A stretch of 64,000 bases of DNA from Phycisphaeraceae bacterium (GTDB taxonomy: Bacteria > Planctomycetota > Phycisphaerae > Phycisphaerales > UBA1924). The stretch is from positions 218,066 to 282,065 of the forward strand of contig JAHBXI010000005.1 in the NCBI GenBank assembly GCA_019636515.1, written 5' to 3'. The notes beneath the pieces were generated by a model. The model made no database searches. It was not told the origin of the DNA and worked only from the letters and a program-made list of their open reading frames with translations. A program made the position numbers and the translations under genes. Positions 52,693 to 59,801 of the stretch are shown piece by piece; the stretch's first letter is position 1, and each line of letters starts with the position of its first letter.

Positions 52693-53011
52693 GCACGAGT
52701 CTCCTTGGCGACCTCCGGCATGCGGCGGTCGATGAACACGTCTTTGAGGACCGACACGTCAACCTTGACGGGTCGCTGGGGCTTGTGGAATGGGTCGAAG
52801 TCGGCGGGCTTGAGCAGGCGGGATCGCTTGGGATCGCGGGCGGTGTTGGCCACCACGGACATGACGGCGGCGGCGATCGACCAGTCGTGGCGCTGGCGGC
52901 CGTCGAGCATGGCGACCAGCTCCCGCAGCGTCAGGGGCCCGGGGTCGAGGCCGAGGGCTCCGGCGCACTGGTAGATGAACTTCCAGGCGTCGGCGGCTCG
53001 GGGATGGGTGG
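52689..53011 (-). CDS. tail assembly chaperone, frameshift extension (GT-like)
   Basis: This is the -1 frame relative to the G-like gene. It has no start codon from its upstream reach down to about 52915, yet reads as good coding sequence: AADAWKFIYQCAGALGLDPGPLTLRELVAMLDGRQRHDW, then ending MPEVAKETRA. It is the expected C-terminal part of a GT-type fusion made by programmed -1 frameshifting. The likely slip zone is the CCCCACCC stretch at 53006-53013. Its stop overlaps the lipoprotein start. Confidence 0.65.
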
Positions 53012-53446
53012 GGCCATCCGGTTCACGAGCCTGTCCAACTCGCTCTCGCTGGTCAGCGTCTCGATCCGCTTCTCCGTCAGGTCGCGGGCCTTGTCCATCA
53101 CGCGGTTGGTGGCCTGGAGCACCCGCCCGAGGTTGGCCCGGTCCCTCGGGCTCGGGCAGAAACTGATGAGTTCGTCCAGCACCGCACCCGTCGCGGCCTC
53201 GATGGCGTCGCCCGCCATCGCCTTGCCGAACTCCTCGTCCGAGACCTTGGCGGCGTCTGCCTCGGGCTTGCAGACCGCGTACACCACGTCGCACAAGAGC
53301 ACGGGATCGCGGATGAGTTTCTCGATCAGCGTCCCCTCGATGACCTGCATGAGGTCGACGCCCGTGAGCCCGCGCACGCGTTTGAGCGTGGCGACGTTGA
53401 TGTCCACCGTCCAGGTCCGACCCGCGTTGTCCTTGAACTGCCGCAT
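52931..53446 (-). CDS. tail assembly chaperone (G-like)
   Basis: The 171-residue protein starts MRQFKDNAGRTWTVDINVATLKRVRG, typical of siphovirus tail chaperones that coat the tape measure during tail assembly. It is placed after the tail tube gene and before the -1 frame extension. Its last 25 residues are Pro/Ser-rich low complexity, as if the main product were terminated just past the shift site. Confidence 0.75.
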   Translation of the reverse strand: MRQFKDNAGRTWTVDINVATLKRVRGLTGVDLMQVIEGTLIEKLIRDPVLLCDVVYAVCKPEADAAKVSDEEFGKAMAGDAIEAATGAVLDELISFCPSPRDRANLGRVLQATNRVMDKARDLTEKRIETLTSESELDRLVNRMAPPIPEPPTPGSSSTSAPEPSASTPGP

Positions 53447-53472
53447 CCGTGCCTCCGTTGAGACGCTGTGCC

Positions 53473-53505
53473 GGTTGCACAGCGGTTGAACAGCCGTTGA
53501 ACACC
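53473..53505 (-). repeat. three imperfect 11-bp tandem repeats before the chaperone gene
   Basis: CGGTTGCACAG, CGGTTGAACAG and CCGTTGAACAC follow one another in the 84-bp gap between tail tube and chaperone genes. Confidence 0.8.
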
Positions 53506-53530
53506 TGTGGCACCGACTCCACCGCCGGGT

Positions 53531-53959
53531 TTATGAACCGATCCATGAAGGCGCCGTCGCCGAGTACGTGACCTTGGCGGTCACCGAAACCGTGATGGCC
53601 TCTTCGAGGGCTTCGCTGCGGCTGAAGTTGGTGATCGAGAAGTCCGCTTGCAGGCCCTGACCCGCGGCAGCGTCGAGGATCTGCAGGCCGATGGGGTCGT
53701 TATTGAAGAACGCGTTCTTGATGGCGGTGAACCCGGCGTCGCCGGTGTCCCACACCATCTCGAACTCCACGCTCGCTTCCTTCAGCGTGGCGACCGTGGC
53801 CCGCCAGCCGCTGTTGGCTCGCGTGGTCACGTCCGCCTCGCCCGCCTCGAGGTTCAGCGTCACGTCTCGTGTGTTGCCGAGTGCCGTCCATGCGCCTGCG
53901 CCTGCCTGGCCGCCCGTCTTGTACTTGAGGGCGGCTTCCATGCCGAGCTTGATTGCCAT
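53531..53959 (-). CDS. phage major tail tube protein
   Basis: The 142-residue protein begins MAIKLGMEAALKYKTGGQ and has NTRDVTLNLEAGEADVTTRANSGW and ISVTAKVTY-like beta strands, the tail-tube family pattern (TP901-1/lambda V type). It polymerises to form the non-contractile tail tube. No sheath gene is nearby, so the virion is siphovirus-like. Confidence 0.85.
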   Translation of the reverse strand: MAIKLGMEAALKYKTGGQAGAGAWTALGNTRDVTLNLEAGEADVTTRANSGWRATVATLKEASVEFEMVWDTGDAGFTAIKNAFFNNDPIGLQILDAAAGQGLQADFSITNFSRSEALEEAITVSVTAKVTYSATAPSWIGS

Positions 53960-53971
53960 TACTGACTCCTT

Positions 53972-54229
53972 TCACTCGGCGCTGTGGCCGACCACGAAGA
54001 CCGTCTCGCCGCCTTTGCTCTTGACCAACAGATCCGCCAGGTTCACCCGCTCGAAGTAGTACTGCGTGCCCGGGGCAACATCGATGGGGTCCGTTTTGCC
54101 ATCCGACAGCAGGAGGTCCTGCGTGTTCTTGTGCGATGCCGTGAGCGTGAACGTCGCGACGAGCTTCGTCGCCGACAGCGGCTTGTCGCCTCCGTCCAGA
54201 TCGACTTTGAAGATGATGGCATTCCTCAC
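53972..54229 (-). CDS. small phage protein, unknown function
   Basis: The 85-residue beta-rich protein starts MRNAIIFKVDLDGGDKPLSATKLVATFTLTASHKN, with no membrane segment. It lies between the tail terminator and tail tube genes with gaps of 3 and 12 bp, so it belongs to the structural operon. A head-tail connector or tail accessory role is possible. Confidence 0.65.
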   Translation of the reverse strand: MRNAIIFKVDLDGGDKPLSATKLVATFTLTASHKNTQDLLLSDGKTDPIDVAPGTQYYFERVNLADLLVKSKGGETVFVVGHSAE

Positions 54230-54232
54230 GCA

Positions 54233-54664
54233 CTACCTCCGCTCGCGGTATGTCACACTCAGGACACTCGTGAACACCCGGTGCTGTTCGAGCGCCTCGC
54301 TCGACACCACCGGCTCGTTGTTGATCCCGACCCACGCCGCGTCGGGGAAGCTCTCCAGCCGTTTGAACCGAAGGTGATCCGCGATCGCCTCGACCAGCAC
54401 GAGCAGTTCGTCGATCGCCGCGTCCATCCCATCGGCGGGGAGCTTCTTCTGCACGCCCACATCCACGACGTACTCGATGGCCAGGCTGTCCCGCGTCACC
54501 GGCGACATCTGCAGCGTGCGGGGAACCACCGAGACCCGCAGGTCTTTGAGGTCCTCCAGCGTGAACGCGGGCTGGAACATCCGCACGGCCGTGAGCGGCT
54601 GCGAGAAGGTGCCGGCGTTGATGTGCGCCGCGACGGCGTCGGCAATGGCGGTAATGGTGCTCAA
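54233..54664 (-). CDS. phage minor tail / tail terminator-like protein
   Basis: The 143-residue protein starts at a TTG (54664) that overlaps the preceding stop (TTGA). It contains SQPLTAVRMFQPAFTLEDLKDLRVSVVPRTL and ends in a strand pair, the general layout of tail terminator (gpU/gp17-like) proteins located before the tail tube. The family call is tentative. Confidence 0.6.
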   Translation of the reverse strand: MSTITAIADAVAAHINAGTFSQPLTAVRMFQPAFTLEDLKDLRVSVVPRTLQMSPVTRDSLAIEYVVDVGVQKKLPADGMDAAIDELLVLVEAIADHLRFKRLESFPDAAWVGINNEPVVSSEALEQHRVFTSVLSVTYRERR

Positions 54665-54954
54665 GGGCCGCCTCCGATCACAGGCGAGCCCGTCGTTGGC
54701 ACGCTCTGTCGCGGCGAGTTGGAAGTCAGCCCTGACAGCTTGCCTTCCAGGAACCAGATTTTGCGTTCCATCTCGGCGTATTGAGCGCGGATGCTGCGGG
54801 CCTCGCCGATGAACTCGTCGAGCCGCTTCTCCACCTGCTGGAGCTTGGTAGTCACCACGCCCCATTGGATGGTCATCGCGCCCGCCGCGAGCACGACGGT
54901 GACGACCACGCCGGCCCACCGAGCACTGCCGTTCTGTCCGTTGCCTTCTGCCAT
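54661..54954 (-). CDS. small single-pass membrane protein with coiled coil
   Basis: The 97-residue protein has one N-terminal transmembrane helix (WAGVVVTVVLAAGAMTIQWGVV) followed by a coiled coil (KLQQVEKRLDEFIGEARSIRAQYAEMERKIWFLEGKL). This resembles XhlA/holin-associated or Bdr-like phage membrane proteins. Its position within the head-tail module is odd for a lysis gene. Confidence 0.6.
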   Translation of the reverse strand: MAEGNGQNGSARWAGVVVTVVLAAGAMTIQWGVVTTKLQQVEKRLDEFIGEARSIRAQYAEMERKIWFLEGKLSGLTSNSPRQSVPTTGSPVIGGGP

Positions 54955-54956
54955 CG

Positions 54957-55334
54957 TTACTCCGTTGCGATGTGCTTGGTGTGAATCCGAAGAACCCTGC
55001 GGTACGGGTCGCTGTACCGGAACGGCGGCTGCCCTCCGGGCGCATTGACCTCGTACACGAACACGCTCAATCCGACCGTCTCTCGCACCTGATCGCCCGC
55101 CCGCGGGAGGATCGGGCCAGCGCCCAGATCCAGGTCCCCCGTCCGCACGAGGAAGTCCCGCGACTCCACTCGGTGAATGAGCCCCGCGTCATCCGCCTGC
55201 TCGAACTCGGTCTTGCCGATGGTGGCCTGGACTTCCATCTGGTCCGTGCCACGCCGGTAGAGGACCAGGCGGGAGAGGTGCTGGTGACGCTGGGCATCGA
55301 GGAATGCCGCGCCGCGATCGAGCAGGTCGCCCAC
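54957..55334 (-). CDS. phage head completion / head-tail joining protein
   Basis: The 125-residue protein begins MGDLLDRGAAFLDAQRHQHLSRLVLYRRG and continues in beta strands. Its N-terminal LLDxxxxWLxxx-type helix and its position just after the capsid genes fit head-completion adaptor proteins. It ends two bases before the next ATG. Confidence 0.6.
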   Translation of the reverse strand: MGDLLDRGAAFLDAQRHQHLSRLVLYRRGTDQMEVQATIGKTEFEQADDAGLIHRVESRDFLVRTGDLDLGAGPILPRAGDQVRETVGLSVFVYEVNAPGGQPPFRYSDPYRRVLRIHTKHIATE

Positions 55335-55343
55335 AGGTGCTCC

Positions 55344-55817
55344 TTATTGCTGCAACCGCACGCGAACGATGGTGTCGGCGTCGACGGTGGCCTTCACCGC
55401 CTTGCCGATCAGCTTGTTTGCGCCGGCGGCCGCGTTCTTGGTGGCGTTCTGGGCGGCCGCATCCCAGTACGTGAGCGTGCCCGCAGGGATGGCGCTGCCA
55501 CCGCCGACCGCCTTGTTGAAATCGAAGACGCCGGTGACGGCGAGCGATCCCAACTGGCCCGCCTTGATCGGTGCCTGCGTGACGCCGATGAGGTCGGCCT
55601 GCACCACCACCGCGCCGACGAGCACGTCAGCGCCGGGGGTGTAGTCGATCGAGCCGCCTTCCTGAACGAACTTTGCTGGTCCTGAAGCCATTCCTGAACC
55701 TCCATCTGTTGGTGGGCCATCGGTGTCGATGCCCGATTGCTGATCGATGCCGCTTCCGAGTTCGCCGGGGAGCTCGCCGCCGAGCCCCCCAGCGCCTGTG
55801 CTTCCCTGCACGGGCAT
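55344..55817 (-). CDS. DUF2190-like capsid decoration protein
   Basis: The conserved part (from MASGPAKFVQEGGSIDYTPGADVLVGAVVVQADLIG) matches the DUF2190 family found next to capsid genes; it is beta-rich and probably decorates the head. The full frame gives 157 residues, with a Gly-rich 42-residue extension from ATG 55817. An equally good start with GGAGG lies at ATG 55691. Confidence 0.75.
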   Translation of the reverse strand: MPVQGSTGAGGLGGELPGELGSGIDQQSGIDTDGPPTDGGSGMASGPAKFVQEGGSIDYTPGADVLVGAVVVQADLIGVTQAPIKAGQLGSLAVTGVFDFNKAVGGGSAIPAGTLTYWDAAAQNATKNAAAGANKLIGKAVKATVDADTIVRVRLQQ

Positions 55818-55820
55818 GGC

Positions 55821-57779
55821 TTACACCTCGCCCTTGCTCTTCACGCCGCCGCGCGGGTCCTGCAGGTTGACGCCGAAGTCGTGGTAGCCACGCATCCGGA
55901 TACCGAGCATGTTGAAGTCCGCGTCCGAGGTCTCGACGGTCGGCGCTTCCTGGCCGTTGAGGAACGCCATCTCGATGACGGGCAGGTCGTTGGGATCAGC
56001 GAGGAGGTACCACGCCTTGGCCGAGTTGCCGGTGTAGAGGGCGTTGGAGAGGTAGCGGCTGACCTCGATACGGAACTTGCCTTGGTGCGGGTTGGCGACG
56101 GGGAACTTGGTGTTCGCGGTCGTGTCCCGGAGCTCAACGCTCTTGTAGAGCTGCGTGCCCATCGCCGAGAGCGCGGTCGGCACCAGCATGATCGCGGGCA
56201 TCACGCCCGTGGGCTTGCCGTCGGAGTCCACGAGGTCCATGAAGGCGACCTCGCCCTTGGTGAGGCCGTCGATGCCGAGCGCGGTGTCCGCGCCCGAGAC
56301 GAAGTTCTTGTTGCCGGCGCTGAAGAACGCGGCGTTGTTCATGAACGCCGTCCAGAAGACGTCGTTGATCTTCAGGCCCGAGCCACGGCCGAGCTTGCGG
56401 GGAACCGTGGTGATCGCGCCGAGGTCATCGTTGATGATGTCGCGGCGATCGATCGAGAGCATCAGGCCGTAGGTGTCGGCCTTGTTGGTGTAGGTTTCCT
56501 CGCCGAGCGTTCCCTGCTTGAGTTCGCCGCCGGGGGCAACCTGCTCGTACTGGTCCTTGCCGACCAGGCGGTAACTCGTGACGGTCTTGAAGTCGCTGAC
56601 GTTGCGGACCGCGCAGATGCTCCGCCAGACACGCTCGACGCTGAAGAAGCCCTCCAGCAGGAACTTGTTGGCGACGTTGGACAGGATGCCGCCCACGTCG
56701 ATGGTGGTCATCCCCGCCTCGATGCCCCGACCGAACGCGGCCTCGAGCACGCGGCGGCTATCGCGGAACGTGCGGCCCGTGTAGCCGTTGGCGATGGCGG
56801 CTTCGAAGAGGAGTTCCTGCAGGCCCAGCCCGCCTTGGAACCGCTTGGCGGCGATCTCGATTGCCTGCGTGGAGCAGACCTTCTCGATGCCCTCGAGCTT
56901 GGCGCTCTGGAAGCACGCGGCTTCAAGCACCTCGCTGGTGACGCTGTTATCCGGCGCGTGGATGGCTGGGGCCTTGGGGCGGCTGGCGCGGAGGACCTCA
57001 AGCTCGGTCCGCGTGGCATCCCAGTTGTCGCGGATGGCCTGGGCCTCGATCTCGCTGTGCTTTCCGCCGCAGACCTTGCGGACGGCGGCGATGCGGGCGG
57101 TCTCAGCGAGCGCTGCCGCGCGGACCTGCTCGGGCGTCTGCTCGGTGGCGATGATTGGGGACGGGGTGGGATTGGAAGTCGTGGGGTCGTCGGCCATGAC
57201 GCTGGGCTCCTTGTTCTGACGCGCGGCGATGCTCGCGCTGGTGCGGCCGTCTGCGCCGAGATCCACGAAACTGATCTCGCCGAGCGTGGCCTTGCGGACG
57301 ACGTTGACCGGGCCGGTGAGTTCCTGGCCGTTGACCGTCGCCTTCTGGTTGTCCTTGATGAACTCAAACTCCTCGACGCTCGCGCCGACGGACGCCTGCC
57401 AGGGGAAGCCGTTCCGCGAGGACGCGACGACTTCCTTGGCGGCGCTCGTGTCACGCGAGATCACGCCCGTGGCGACGAGTTGCCCGGCCTCGACGCGGAT
57501 CGCGTCGGTGTGACCGACGCCCGAGAGCGGGTCGTGCCCGAAGCGGATGGGACGTGCCTGCGACGGGACCGCCAAGCCTGCGAGGTCGATCACGACCGGG
57601 TGACGCCAGCCCGCGACACGCATCGCGCCGCCGGTGTACGCGACCATCTTGAAGCGGGGGAGAGGCGCAGCCTGCCCATCAGCTGCAGCAACGACGGTGA
57701 TGTCGGCGGTTGCGGTGAGGGTGAGAGCGGGAATGGTCTTCTTGGGGTCAGCGGTGACTGGCACTGGCGGTCTCCTCAT
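55821..57779 (-). CDS. fused prohead protease and major capsid protein
   Basis: The 652-residue protein has two parts. Residues about 25-190 are a prohead serine protease of the HK97/U35 type (IRFGHDPLSGVGHTDAI, NGFPWQASVGASVEEFEFI, ATLGEISFVDLGADG). From about residue 260 the Mu-gpT-like major capsid protein follows (GLMLSIDRRDIINDDLGAITTVPRKLGRGSGLKINDVFW, then SGNKAWYLLADP-like end). The linker contains many Pro and Thr. The protease would cut itself off during head maturation. ATG 57779 overlaps the portal gene's end by 32 bp. Confidence 0.85.
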   Translation of the reverse strand: MRRPPVPVTADPKKTIPALTLTATADITVVAAADGQAAPLPRFKMVAYTGGAMRVAGWRHPVVIDLAGLAVPSQARPIRFGHDPLSGVGHTDAIRVEAGQLVATGVISRDTSAAKEVVASSRNGFPWQASVGASVEEFEFIKDNQKATVNGQELTGPVNVVRKATLGEISFVDLGADGRTSASIAARQNKEPSVMADDPTTSNPTPSPIIATEQTPEQVRAAALAETARIAAVRKVCGGKHSEIEAQAIRDNWDATRTELEVLRASRPKAPAIHAPDNSVTSEVLEAACFQSAKLEGIEKVCSTQAIEIAAKRFQGGLGLQELLFEAAIANGYTGRTFRDSRRVLEAAFGRGIEAGMTTIDVGGILSNVANKFLLEGFFSVERVWRSICAVRNVSDFKTVTSYRLVGKDQYEQVAPGGELKQGTLGEETYTNKADTYGLMLSIDRRDIINDDLGAITTVPRKLGRGSGLKINDVFWTAFMNNAAFFSAGNKNFVSGADTALGIDGLTKGEVAFMDLVDSDGKPTGVMPAIMLVPTALSAMGTQLYKSVELRDTTANTKFPVANPHQGKFRIEVSRYLSNALYTGNSAKAWYLLADPNDLPVIEMAFLNGQEAPTVETSDADFNMLGIRMRGYHDFGVNLQDPRGGVKSKGEV

Positions 57780-59316
57780 CAACTTGGTCTGCGGGATCGG
57801 TGTCCTCGGCGGGCGCGTTCGTGGCCGGAGCGGCAGCCGGTGCGGTTGCCAGCGCGAGGCCGAGTTCATTCATGAGCGTGAGCTCTTTGGCACGCTGGCG
57901 GAGCTCCTGCTCCCAGTCGCGGCCTTGCCGGGCGAACTCCGCGGCGAGCGTGGTCGTGTGGTTGGCCAGTCGCGTGGCCTGGGCGTTGGCCTCTTTGGCG
58001 GGATCAACGTGCTCGACGCCATCCCAAAACCACGCGTGCTCGGGGAGTGTTGCAGCGATGGTCCGCAGGGATTGCGGGAGCAGCCCTTCGACAAGCACGG
58101 CCTCGTTGAGCCACGCCTTCAGGATGCGATCGAGCACGGCGAGCTGCAAGTGGTGCTGCTCGACGCGGATGCTCTTGTAGTACACCTGGTGGTCGAGGCG
58201 ACCGCTGGCGTAGTTGTACCCCGAGGAGTTGCCGGCCGCGACGTTGAACGGCATGTTCAGGCAGCGGGCGATCTCGTTGAGGATCTCGCGCTTGAACTCG
58301 CCGAACGTGGTCGTCGGCTGCTCGGCATGCACCTGGCCGAGCTTCCAGCCGCCCGGAAGCACGGTGGCGAGACGCTGCTCGAGTTCGACCTCGTCCATCG
58401 GCTCGAGCGGATCGGCCTCGCCGTTGGCAGGGCTGTCGGTGTAGATGACGGCGGCGAAGTTGGCGGCGGTTTCGGCGGCGGCGATGGTCGCCAATGTGTA
58501 CCGGCGGAGCTGCGCGAACAGCGGGAGCGCCGGCGTGATGTCAGGGATGCCGCGGAGTTGGCCGGGCCGGTCCGGACGGAAGTAGTGCACGACCGAAGAG
58601 GCCGCGAACGTGTCGTAGGCCGTGAGGTCGTCAATGGGCGTGCGGAACACGCCGCTGTCGCCTGGGTGGCGCTTGAGCACGCGGTAGGCGGAGGGGTTAC
58701 CCCACGCGTCGAGCGCGATGCCGTCGATCTCGTCGTTGCGCCCGCGGCGAAGCAAGGGCGTGCAGACCTGGTCGGCCTCGATGAGCTTGAGGTCAAGCGA
58801 GACGGGCGAGCCCGCCGACGCGATGCCGGGGTTGTTGATCAGCAGCGCGAACGCCTCGCCACTCTCTGCCCGGGCCAGCCGCATGGTGCGGAGCTTGCCG
58901 GGAAGGTCGACCGCCCGTGACCACTGCTCGAACGCATCCTCGATACGAGCATTCGCATCGGCGTCTTCAGTGAGCATCTGCAGCCGAGGCCCGGTGCCGA
59001 TGGTGTCGTTGGCGAGGGTCAGGACGATGCCCTTGGCGTAGGAGTTGTTGGCGACCTCGTATCGGGCGCGGTTGCGGAGGACGCGCCGGACCTCCGGGTT
59101 GATGGCAGCGTTGGGCGACAGACCGTCGGCGTTGGCCCAGTGCTTGCGGTTCTCCGGCGTGGTCTTGGCCGAGTCGAACTTGGCGACAACCAAACGACGG
59201 CCGCCGCGTGCTCCACTTCCGTGCGGAGCATGCGACGCCGCCGGGGAGGGAGAGACGGTGGACGTCCCGCGATGGGGAGCGATCCGGCTCATGATGTTGG
59301 CGAGGGCTTTCAGCAT
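57748..59316 (-). CDS. phage portal protein (lambda family)
   Basis: The 522-residue protein shows the lambda-type portal pattern: RNRARYEVANNSYAKGIVLTLANDTIGTGPRLQ, LAKAESGEAFALL-like helix, DQVCTPL, AYRVLKRHPGD and EILNEIARCLNMPFNVAAGNSSGYNYASGR. It forms the dodecameric DNA gate of the procapsid. Starts at ATG 59316, eight bases after the small upstream gene. Confidence 0.9.
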   Translation of the reverse strand: MLKALANIMSRIAPHRGTSTVSPSPAASHAPHGSGARGGRRLVVAKFDSAKTTPENRKHWANADGLSPNAAINPEVRRVLRNRARYEVANNSYAKGIVLTLANDTIGTGPRLQMLTEDADANARIEDAFEQWSRAVDLPGKLRTMRLARAESGEAFALLINNPGIASAGSPVSLDLKLIEADQVCTPLLRRGRNDEIDGIALDAWGNPSAYRVLKRHPGDSGVFRTPIDDLTAYDTFAASSVVHYFRPDRPGQLRGIPDITPALPLFAQLRRYTLATIAAAETAANFAAVIYTDSPANGEADPLEPMDEVELEQRLATVLPGGWKLGQVHAEQPTTTFGEFKREILNEIARCLNMPFNVAAGNSSGYNYASGRLDHQVYYKSIRVEQHHLQLAVLDRILKAWLNEAVLVEGLLPQSLRTIAATLPEHAWFWDGVEHVDPAKEANAQATRLANHTTTLAAEFARQGRDWEQELRQRAKELTLMNELGLALATAPAAAPATNAPAEDTDPADQVDEETASASHR

Positions 59317-59323
59317 GGGCAGG

Positions 59324-59530
59324 TCAGACAGAACCGGGCGGGACGATCTTGGCGAACTTGATGCCGAGGCCGGGCTTCCTCGCGGCGTCCTTGGACGCGA
59401 GGTAGCGATCGGCCTCGATCTGGTCCCTCAGCGGGTGCTGCTCGACGGACTGGCCGTCGACGGAGGACTTGGCGGGCTGTTTGGCAGCCTCGCGGAGGGC
59501 TTCGTCATCGCTGGAAGGGGTCTGGGGCAC
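59324..59530 (-). CDS. small conserved phage protein before portal
   Basis: A GTG at 59530 with GAGGGG upstream gives a 68-residue, charged, helical protein (PLRDQIEADRYLASKDAARKPGLGIKFAKIVPPGSV). Proteins of this size before the portal gene often act in head-tail joining (gpW-like place). Family not identified. Confidence 0.6.
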   Translation of the reverse strand: MPQTPSSDDEALREAAKQPAKSSVDGQSVEQHPLRDQIEADRYLASKDAARKPGLGIKFAKIVPPGSV

Positions 59531-59612
59531 ACGAGTACCCCTCTGCCGCGCCTGCACTTTTGTCGCGCGTGGATGATCGAGGATGCGGAGATGGGCTACC
59601 GGTAGACCCCAG

Positions 59613-59801
59613 CTATGTGATCGGGCGCTCAATCGTCGTGATCCGACGACCGCAGTGACGACAAGCACGGCGACGGCGTACCGCACCACTCGGCGCAGCC
59701 CGGGTGTAGAGCACCTCGAAGTGGCAGCATCCGCACGTCGGGCAGCAGATGCCCTTTGGACGCGGCGTGGGAATGGGCTTGGGTTTGGGAGATGGCGTCA
59801 C
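59613..59801 (-). CDS. small zinc-ribbon protein overlapping the terminase end
   Basis: The 62-residue protein starts at a GTG overlapping the terminase stop (GTGA). It has a Pro/Lys-rich start (TPSPKPKPIPTPRPK), then CCPTCGCC and CRHCGRR, a four-Cys ribbon like that of phage regulators such as Com or of NrdR. It probably binds nucleic acid. It is easily missed because longer antisense frames cover it. Confidence 0.65.
   Translation of the reverse strand: MTPSPKPKPIPTPRPKGICCPTCGCCHFEVLYTRAAPSGAVRRRRACRHCGRRITTIERPIT

Noticed and set aside
55737..57875. 712-codon frame antisense to the protease-capsid gene
   Set aside because: Low-complexity Val/Asp/Arg/Gly product; shadow of a well supported phage gene.
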